Of a stretch of DNA of 8,974 nt, positions 1-4,241 are shown one piece after another (the stretch's first letter is position 1; every line of letters starts with the position of its first letter). Origin of the DNA: Desulfovibrio sp. (lineage in GTDB: Bacteria; Desulfobacterota; Desulfovibrionia; Desulfovibrionales; Desulfovibrionaceae); NCBI GenBank assembly GCA_014804905.1, contig JAAUYX010000095.1, positions 1 to 8,974 of the forward strand. The letters are read 5' to 3'. The notes under the pieces were generated by a model that saw only the letters and a list, made by a program, of their open reading frames with translations, was not told the origin of the DNA and did not search any database. The translations under genes and the position numbers were made by a program.

Positions 1-254
1 GCTGCCAGCGCCCCGAGCAGGGCCCCGGCCAGCGCGGGGCCGAGAAGCTCGCCCAGCACCAGCCTTGTGCCCGTAGCCCCATGGAGCAGGGTCTCGCGCG
101 TGAGCCCGGCGAGAAGCCCGCAAATGGAGCCCAGCACGACGGCCCCGGTGAAGTGCGCGCCGAAGCCGCGCGCCCGCCACGCCGCGGCCGCCGCCAGGAG
201 CACGGCGCAGGCCGCGTCCAGCAGTTCCACCAGCAGGGCCGTGGCCGCGGTCAC
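1..254 (-). CDS. Partial TRIC/UPF0126-like membrane protein (N-terminal part)
   Basis: Open frame read from a GTG at 254-252 down to the left edge with no stop (84 codons plus 2 bases), so the C-terminus is outside the window. The GTG lies in the sequence GTGA, giving a 4-base overlap with the TGA stop of rny (253-251). That overlap is typical of translational coupling and is the reason for choosing this start; no strong ribosome binding site is seen. The product is very hydrophobic, with a first membrane segment at about residues 5-25, a short basic loop containing WRARGFGAHFTG, a second segment, then LTRETLLHG. This spacing resembles the start of bacterial TRIC-type cation channels (E. coli YicG/UPF0126), where a short loop is followed by a GGGxxRDxLLG motif. 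Here the glycine triplet is degenerate (GLLAGLTRE) and the Asp is Glu. The family assignment is a by-eye judgement. It could instead be an unrelated small membrane protein. Coding status is more certain than function. Confidence 0.5.
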   Translation of the reverse strand, partial: MTAATALLVELLDAACAVLLAAAAAWRARGFGAHFTGAVVLGSICGLLAGLTRETLLHGATGTRLVLGELLGPALAGALLGALA

Positions 255-1810
255 TTGGCGAGGCCCACGGCCCGGCGCTCGCGGATCACGGTCACGCGAA
301 TCTGCCCCGGATAGGTGAGGTTTTTCTCGATCTTCTCGGCAATGTCCTTGCAGAGCAAATAGGTGGCGTCGTCGTCCACGCTGTCCGCGTCCACCATGAC
401 GCGCACCTCGCGCCCGGCCTGGATGGCATAGGCCTTGGTGACGCCCTCGAAGCTCGTGGCGATGCCCTCCAGGTCCTCCAGGCGCTTGACGTAATTCTCC
501 AGCAGTTCCTTGCGCGCGCCCGGCCTGGCCCCGGAGATGGCGTCCGCCGCCTGCACGAGCACGGCCAGCGCCGTGGAGGGGCGCTGGTCCTCGTGGTGGG
601 CAGCGATGGCGTGCACGATGTCCGGACTTTCGTTGTACTTCTTGGCGATGTCCGCGCCGATGAGGGCGTGCGGGCCCTCGACCTCGTGGTCCACGGCCTT
701 GCCGATGTCATGCAAAAGGCCCGCGCGCTTGGCCTTGCGCACGTCCATGCCGAGCTCCGCGGCGAGCATCCCGCAGAGCGCCGAGACCTCCAGCGAGTGC
801 TGGAGCACGTTCTGCGTGAACGAGGTGCGGTAGCGCAGCTGGCCCAGAAGGCGCACGATTTCCGGGTGGATGCCGTGCACCCCGGCGTCGAAGGTGGCCT
901 GTTCGCCCACCTCGCGCACCTGCACCTCCAGCTCCTGCTGGCATTTCTGGACCACGTCCTCGATGCGCGCGGGGTGGATGCGGCCGTCCTGGATGAGGCG
1001 CTCGAGCGCCATGCGCGCCACCTGGCGGCGCAGGGGGCTGTAGGCCGAGAGGATGACGGTCTCCGGCGTGTCGTCGATGATGAGGTCCACGCCCGTGGCC
1101 GCCTCCAGCGCGCGGATATTGCGGCCCTCGCGGCCGATGATGCGGCCCTTCATGTCCTCGCTCGGCAGGGTGACGGCGGTGACAGTCTGCTCGTTCACAT
1201 AGTCGCCGGCATAGCGCTGGATGACATTGCAGAGGATGTCCTTGGCCTTGCGGTCCGCGGTCTCGCGGGCCTGGGTCTCGATCTGGCGGATCATCTTGGC
1301 GGATTCGTGGCGCGTGCGCGCCTCGATGTCCGCGAGGAGCCGCGCCCGGGCCTCGTCCGGGGTGAGGCCCGCGATTTCCGAGAGCCTGCGCTCCTCTTCC
1401 CCGATGCGCTCCTGCAAAAAGGTCTCGGATTCCGAGAGCTCCCGCTCCTTGCGGGCCAGCTCCTTTTCCTGCGAAAGCAGGTCGAGCTCGCGCGCGGCGG
1501 CCTTTTCCAGCTTTTCTTCGAGGCGGCCGCCCATTTCGTCCAGCTTGCGCTCGCGCTGCTTGACGTCGCGCTCACGCTCGCGGAACTCGTTTTCCATTTG
1601 CTTTTTCTGGTTGAAGAGGTCGTCCTGGCCCTGAAGCAGGAGTTCCTTTTTCTGGGCCTGGGCCTCCTTGCGCGCCTCTTCCACGATACGCCGCGCAAGC
1701 TCGTCGGCATCGCCCACGCGCTTGGCGGCCAGCGCGCGTTGCGCGAGCATCCCGCCCAGGCCTCCCGCCAGGACGGCCCCGCAAAGCGCCGTGATGATGA
1801 TTGGGTCCAT
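251..1810 (-). CDS. rny: Ribonuclease Y
   Basis: Membrane-anchored endoribonuclease that starts decay of many mRNAs. The 519-residue product has the family's full architecture: one N-terminal membrane segment (about residues 4-26); a long charged coiled coil rich in Glu, Lys and Arg (about 35-195); a KH RNA-binding domain (about 210-280) with the GxxG loop as GREG at 226-229; and an HD phosphohydrolase domain with QHSLEV at 337-342, the metal-binding HD pair at H367-D368 (LLHDIGKA) and HH at 405-406. The C-terminus ends RVTVIRERRAVGLAK. Length agrees with typical RNase Y (about 520). The frame stays open for 156 codons further upstream, but that part has no family similarity and would run through the 6S RNA. 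MDPIIIT begins the normal membrane anchor, and GAGG lies about 10 bases upstream of its ATG. The gene follows 6S RNA and overlaps the next membrane gene by 4 bases. Confidence 0.96.
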   Translation of the reverse strand: MDPIIITALCGAVLAGGLGGMLAQRALAAKRVGDADELARRIVEEARKEAQAQKKELLLQGQDDLFNQKKQMENEFRERERDVKQRERKLDEMGGRLEEKLEKAAARELDLLSQEKELARKERELSESETFLQERIGEEERRLSEIAGLTPDEARARLLADIEARTRHESAKMIRQIETQARETADRKAKDILCNVIQRYAGDYVNEQTVTAVTLPSEDMKGRIIGREGRNIRALEAATGVDLIIDDTPETVILSAYSPLRRQVARMALERLIQDGRIHPARIEDVVQKCQQELEVQVREVGEQATFDAGVHGIHPEIVRLLGQLRYRTSFTQNVLQHSLEVSALCGMLAAELGMDVRKAKRAGLLHDIGKAVDHEVEGPHALIGADIAKKYNESPDIVHAIAAHHEDQRPSTALAVLVQAADAISGARPGARKELLENYVKRLEDLEGIATSFEGVTKAYAIQAGREVRVMVDADSVDDDATYLLCKDIAEKIEKNLTYPGQIRVTVIRERRAVGLAK

Positions 1811-1830
1811 TGAAACCAGCCTCGCTTCGG

Positions 1831-1853
1831 TTCGGCGGCGCGTGGCCGCCGAA
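1831..1853 (-). promoter_or_regulatory. Hairpin in the rny leader
   Basis: Perfect 8-bp inverted repeat TTCGGCGG/CCGCCGAA (1831-1838 with 1846-1853) around a 7-base loop, ending 20 bases before the rny start codon at 1810. A second stem, GGCGCC/GGCGCC (1859-1864 with 1871-1876), lies directly behind it. In an rny transcript both would fold in the 5' leader just upstream of the ribosome binding site. A role in translation or transcript stability is inference; GC-rich DNA also forms such stems by chance. Confidence 0.35.
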
Positions 1854-1983
1854 TGGACGGCGCCAACGCGGGCGCCGCAAATCATGCCGGGGCGGCGGCT
1901 CTTGGGGCTGGTTGCCGGGAGACGGCCGGATAAAGCCGGAAGCGCGAGAAGCAGGGCCGGGGAAGGCCCGCCAGAATGTCGCC

Positions 1984-2117
1984 AGGCCCCGCCGGGGCCT
2001 TTCGCCGCCTTGCGCTGCCAAAGGCTGCGCAGCAGGCGGCGCGGCACGAAGAACCGGCGCCGGAGGTGCTCAATCCCCTCGCCGGCCCCGGTTGCCGGAG
2101 GCGCGTGAAGGCGCGCC
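1984..2117 (-). other. Hairpin-dense spacer between 6S RNA and rny
   Basis: No convincing gene lies between the 6S RNA end (about 2143) and rny (1810): the open frames here have arginine- and proline-rich, low-complexity translations with no recognisable motif. The stretch is instead packed with consecutive inverted repeats. AGGCCCC/GGGGCCT is at 1984-2000. At 2003-2041 there is an 8-bp stem CGCCGCCT/AGGCGGCG topped by a 7-bp stem (GCGC and GCC paired with GGC and GCGC around one T-T mismatch). At 2052-2093 the arms start AACCGG and end CCGGTT, with one mismatch and a 2-base bulge. At 2100-2117 there is GGCGCG/CGCGCC. None is followed by a T-run in the minus direction, so they are not standard intrinsic terminators. 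They may protect the 6S 3' end, form a structured rny leader, or be an unnamed RNA. Confidence 0.4.
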
Positions 2118-2142
2118 CCCGAAGGGAAATCCCGTGAACTTT

Positions 2143-2329
2143 CAAGAACCCCAGAGAACCGTGTCGCGCCTGCGGTGCAGAACCTGGTTTCCCAGGTCGG
2201 GCATCCGTATGCGGCCGTCAGGCTTCCCGCCCGAGGCGGGCTTGCACACGGGCCGCAGAGACCGACGCCCTTTTGCATATGCTTGTCAGGTTAGCGCCGA
2301 GGCGCAAATCACGCGGACTCCAGGGAAAA
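2143..2329 (-). ncRNA. ssrS: 6S RNA
   Basis: 6S RNA imitates an open promoter and sequesters housekeeping RNA polymerase holoenzyme. Read on the minus strand, the stretch folds into the classical long rod. The closing stem is CCCTGGAG (2325-2318) with CTCTGGGG (2156-2149), 8 bp including two G-U pairs. Next comes GCGCC/GGCGC (2305-2301 with 2170-2166), then an internal bubble. The 3' strand of the bubble carries its own hairpin ACCTGG-GAAA-CCAGGT (2197-2182), as in many 6S RNAs. The upper arm is GGGCGTC/GATGCCC (2270-2264 with 2205-2199), then GCGGCC/GGCCGC (2256-2251 with 2216-2211), capped by CCCGCC-TCG-GGCGGG (2240-2226). About 185 nt is the usual 6S size, and the place just downstream of zapA is the classic ssrS location (as in E. 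coli). Exact ends are estimated from the closing stem. It could be processed from a zapBA transcript or have its own promoter. Confidence 0.88.
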
Positions 2330-2368
2330 TGGCTGCTCCTTGTACGGGCGGCGCCGCATCGGCCCCGC

Positions 2369-2641
2369 CTATTCGGAATTCTCTATCCGTGCAAGAAGCG
2401 CGGCGATGCGCCGCCGCGCGTCATTCTGCTTTTTCTCGAGCTGCAAGAGCTCATCCGCCAGACCAAGGGCCAGAAACGTGAGCAGCAATTCCCTGTTCTG
2501 TCCGCCCTGGGACCTCGATTTCAGGAGCGCAAACCGTTCTTCCACCAGGCGGGCCGTTTCCTGGGCGCGCTCCATGTCGGCCCCGGCCCGGAAGGCGATG
2601 TCAAAACCAAGAACGGTAAGGTTGATGTTGGTATCACTCAC
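2369..2641 (-). CDS. zapA: Cell division protein ZapA
   Basis: ZapA binds FtsZ at mid-cell and bundles its protofilaments, promoting Z-ring assembly. The 90-residue product starts at a GTG (2641-2639) and has the family layout: an N-terminal beta/alpha head (SDTNINLTVLGFDIAFRAG), an alpha region with the ERAQETARLVEERF stretch, and a C-terminal coiled coil (about residues 50-88, LLLTFLALGLADELLQLEKK) that mediates dimers and tetramers. GTG is preferred because it places SDTNINLTVLG at the very N-terminus, as in ZapA proteins, and lies 7 bases after the zapB stop. A longer frame running up to 3136 would read through zapB out of frame and has no family similarity there. The ribosome binding site is weak (GAG/TAGG within the zapB end), suggesting coupling to zapB. 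6S RNA follows directly downstream. Confidence 0.9.
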   Translation of the reverse strand: MSDTNINLTVLGFDIAFRAGADMERAQETARLVEERFALLKSRSQGGQNRELLLTFLALGLADELLQLEKKQNDARRRIAALLARIENSE

Positions 2642-2648
2642 AAATAGC

Positions 2649-2894
2649 CTACTCGACGCTGTCATGCTCCTGAATCTTGCGGAGCAGGGCGTCGATGCGC
2701 TGGAGCGCCTCGGCGCGCCGCCCTTCCTCTCGGGCGAGGGAGTCATGCAGCCTGCGGTTCTCCTCTTCCAGCCCGGACGATTCCACGCCACGGGCGGAAA
2801 GCTCGGCGCGCAAATGCGCGTTCTCCGCCCGCAGACGGTCCAGGCGGGCGAGGAGTTCGGCGACGCGCGCCTCGAGCTGTTCCAGAAGTTCCAT
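2649..2894 (-). CDS. zapB: Coiled-coil cell division protein ZapB-like
   Basis: Small cytoplasmic protein of 81 residues, nearly all predicted coiled coil: heptad-like Leu/Ala spacing and dense Glu/Arg from MELLEQLEARVAELL to the C-terminus, without cysteine, membrane segment or signal peptide. The length equals that of E. coli ZapB, and the N-terminal pattern (LEQLEARV) matches the ZapB start. ZapB stimulates Z-ring assembly and links ZapA to the nucleoid-terminus system. The assignment rests on coiled-coil character plus position: its TAG stop is 7 bases before the zapA start, so the two form one operon. Coiled coils are low-specificity, so 'ZapB-like' is the safe name. The ATG at 2894-2892 has only CGGGGC in front of it, a poor ribosome binding site. 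Confidence 0.8.
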   Translation of the reverse strand: MELLEQLEARVAELLARLDRLRAENAHLRAELSARGVESSGLEEENRRLHDSLAREEGRRAEALQRIDALLRKIQEHDSVE

Positions 2895-2900
2895 GCCCCG

Positions 2901-2929
2901 ACACTAGCACCCGGCGCAACGTCTTGCAA
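2901..2929 (-). promoter_or_regulatory. Candidate promoter for zapBA (weak)
   Basis: On the minus strand, TTGCAA (2929-2924) and TAGTGT (2906-2901) are separated by 17 bases, with TGC directly before the second hexamer, like an extended -10 element. Both hexamers match the sigma-70 consensus only partly. The expected transcription start would fall at about the zapB ATG (2894), giving a leaderless or nearly leaderless message. That agrees with the poor ribosome binding site but is only a suggestion. Confidence 0.22.
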
Positions 2930-2988
2930 GGCGCTTCTCGGCCGGGCGCATTTTCCGTGGGCCGGCCGGGGGAGGACCGGCCGGGGCC

Positions 2989-3016
2989 TTGCTTTCCCGC
3001 GGGGAAATCCTATATA
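2989..3016 (+). promoter_or_regulatory. Candidate sigma-70 promoter for the BI-1 family gene
   Basis: TTGCTT (2989-2994) and TATATA (3011-3016) with a 16-base spacer; shifting the second box to TATAGA at 3013-3018 makes the spacer 18. TATATAG is the most AT-rich point of the divergent 285-base region and points towards the gene at 3180. The spacer carries the perfect inverted repeat TTTCCC-GCG-GGGAAA (2993-3007), overlapping the end of the -35 box, which could be an operator. The leader would be about 155 bases. Confidence 0.4.
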
Positions 3017-3132
3017 GAAAGCGGAGGCGGGGCTTTGCCGCGCTCGACGCGGACGCCCCTTTCCGGCACGCCCTTTTTCCGGACCTTCTTCCGGAGAGGA
3101 CGGCCGCACCGGGCAAGCGCCCAATGCCCCTG

Positions 3133-3174
3133 ACACTTACGGCCACACACTTACGGCCAGACACTTACGGAGGC
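3133..3174 (+). repeat. Three-copy 14-nt tandem repeat in the BI-1 gene leader
   Basis: The decamer ACACTTACGG occurs at 3133-3142, 3147-3156 and 3161-3170, exactly 14 bases apart. The full units are ACACTTACGGCCAC, ACACTTACGGCCAG and ACACTTACGGAGGC. The third copy merges into the Shine-Dalgarno sequence GGAGG (3169-3173), six bases before the ATG at 3180. Confidence 0.9.
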
Positions 3175-3179
3175 TTTTC

Positions 3180-3887
3180 ATGGCACCCTTCCCCGATACC
3201 ATCGCCCGAAGCGGCGTAACGAGCGCTGCTTCCGTCTATATGCGCCACGTCTACCAGTGGATGACCGCGGGCCTCGCCGTCACCACGGTGGTCGCCTACG
3301 GCGTGGCCGGAACCCCGGCCATCCGCGACGCCATCCTCGGCAACACCATGGTCATGATCCTGCTGGTGCTCGCGCAGTTCGGCCTTGTCATCGCGCTTTC
3401 CGCGGCCATCAACAAGCTCTCCGCCGGTGCGGCCACAGGGCTTTTCCTCCTCTATTCCGCGCTCACCGGGGCCATGCTCTCGTCCATCTTCGTGGTCTAT
3501 CCCATCGCCTCCATCGGCACGGCCTTTCTCGTGACCACGGGAACCTTCCTCGCCATGTCGATTTACGGCACGGTGACCAGGCGGGACCTCACGGGCCTCG
3601 GCAACTTCCTCTTCATGGGCCTCATCGGCATCATCATCGCCATGGTGGTGAACATCTTCCTCAAGAGCACCATGATGAACTTCATCGTGAGCTGCCTCGG
3701 GGTGCTCATCTTCACCGGCCTCACCGCCTATGACACGCAGAAGCTGCGCCGCTTCGGCGAGGGCGCGCCCCTCGAGGACGGCACGGCCATCCGCCGCGGG
3801 GCCATCCTCGGCGCGCTGACCCTCTACCTCGACTTTATCAACATCTTCCTCATGCTGCTCCAGCTTTTCGGCGGCAACCGCGATTAG
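3180..3887 (+). CDS. Bax inhibitor-1/YccA (TMBIM) family membrane protein
   Basis: Inner-membrane protein of 235 residues with about seven membrane segments (roughly 26-44, 56-76, 83-105, 108-130, 142-162, 166-183, 207-230). It belongs to the BI-1/TMBIM family (E. coli YbhL and YccA, Bacillus YetJ). Characterised members act as pH-sensitive Ca2+ leak channels, and YccA modulates the FtsH protease. Family marks seen are VYQWMTAGLAVT near the N-terminus, the loop motif LTAYDTQKL (181-189, D185) and the last segment GALTLYLDFINIFLMLLQLFG with D218. D185 and D218 fit the paired aspartates that form the pH-sensing gate in the family. The start is well supported: GGAGG at 3169-3173, six bases before the ATG. 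The gene is monocistronic, with its own candidate promoter and a strong terminator 24 bases after the stop. The substrate is not shown by the sequence. Confidence 0.93.
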   Translation: MAPFPDTIARSGVTSAASVYMRHVYQWMTAGLAVTTVVAYGVAGTPAIRDAILGNTMVMILLVLAQFGLVIALSAAINKLSAGAATGLFLLYSALTGAMLSSIFVVYPIASIGTAFLVTTGTFLAMSIYGTVTRRDLTGLGNFLFMGLIGIIIAMVVNIFLKSTMMNFIVSCLGVLIFTGLTAYDTQKLRRFGEGAPLEDGTAIRRGAILGALTLYLDFINIFLMLLQLFGGNRD

Positions 3888-3911
3888 CCGGCGCAAAAAC
3901 CACAAGGAGCG

Positions 3912-3948
3912 CAGGGGCAAAGGGCTCGCCTTTTGCCCCTGTTTTTTT
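3912..3948 (+). terminator. Rho-independent terminator after the BI-1 gene
   Basis: CAGGGGCAAAGG (3912-3923) pairs with CCTTTTGCCCCTG (3929-3941) with one bulged T, leaving a 5-base loop. It is followed immediately by seven T residues (3942-3948). This is a textbook intrinsic terminator and separates this gene from rnr. Confidence 0.93.
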
Positions 3949-3985
3949 GAGCTCCATGCCGCTTCAGGGGCAACCCATTCGAGAC

Positions 3986-4012
3986 TCCGTCTGGAGCGAA
4001 GCGACAGACGGA
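3986..4012. repeat. Small inverted repeat in the BI-1 to rnr gap
   Basis: Perfect 8-bp arms TCCGTCTG (3986-3993) and CAGACGGA (4005-4012) around an 11-base loop. It lies between the terminator and the larger palindrome at 4046-4141, at the left side of the AT-richer island. No T-run follows on either strand, so it is not an obvious terminator. It may be the edge of the same inserted element. Confidence 0.5.
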
Positions 4013-4045
4013 TGCTAGTGCCGGAAGAATCCTAAAAAATAAGAT

Positions 4046-4141
4046 TTTTCGGTGCTGGCAAGGAAGATAAAAATTTCCGAAGGGAGTGTACTTGAGTACT
4101 CGACCGAGGAAATTTTTCTCTGACGCAGCCAGCACCGAAAA
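4046..4141. repeat. Nested AT-rich palindrome, possible dispersed element
   Basis: Outer arms TTTTCGGTGCTGGC (4046-4059) and GCCAGCACCGAAAA (4128-4141) are a perfect 14-bp inverted repeat. Inside, AAAAATTTCC (4069-4078) and GGAAATTTTT (4108-4117) form a perfect 10-bp stem. The centre has GTAC-TTGA-GTAC (4088-4099) within GAGT/ACTC-like flanks. The three stems nest into one structure of 96 bases. The whole gap 3949-4241 is clearly richer in A and T than its coding neighbours and has no convincing gene; the short minus-strand frames crossing it (4217-4032 and 4135-3884) have no recognisable domain and simply read through the palindrome. The form suggests a non-autonomous mobile or REP-like repeat, or an RNA structure 100 bases before rnr. 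Which of these is inference. Confidence 0.6.
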
Positions 4142-4241
4142 GGCTGTTTTTGACGGAGACTTTCGGCGTTAACAAGGAGCAGCACGATACAAGCAGTGCG
4201 TCAGCCTCGCAGCACATCAGAGTTTACCTCCTCCACACGCC

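Noticed and set aside
593..1813. A 406-codon plus-strand open frame opposite rny
   Set aside because: It is the mirror of a GC-rich, strongly biased coding sequence. Its Leu/Ala/His/Arg-rich translation has no domain, whereas the opposite strand is an unmistakable RNase Y.
1811..2278. A 156-codon upstream extension of the rny reading frame
   Set aside because: The translation has no RNase Y similarity, crosses the 6S RNA, and would place an odd hydrophilic region before the normal membrane anchor. The ATG at 1810 has a suitable ribosome binding site and gives the standard length.
2961..2985. CCGGCCGG repeated twice, a possible operator
   Set aside because: The motif is self-palindromic and composed only of G and C. 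In this base composition it has little significance without conservation data.
3061..3094. TTCCGG repeated three times in the BI-1 gene leader
   Set aside because: Spacing is irregular (16 and 12 bases) and the hexamer is common in GC-rich sequence, so this may be chance, unlike the exact 14-base array downstream.
2642..3136. N-terminal extension of zapA up to 3136
   Set aside because: It would overlap zapB entirely in another frame and lacks ZapA similarity before the GTG at 2641, where the conserved ZapA N-terminus begins.
4150..4191. Possible rnr promoter with a TTGACG box at 4150-4155
   Set aside because: The -35-like box is good, but no -10 element lies at 16-18 bases. GTTAAC is too close and GATACA too far, so no promoter can be assigned.
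3884..4217. Two short minus-strand frames (83 and 61 codons) in the gap before rnr
   Set aside because: They read across a palindrome and an intrinsic terminator, have no recognisable domain and lack a good ribosome binding site. They may be called as hypothetical proteins elsewhere but look spurious.
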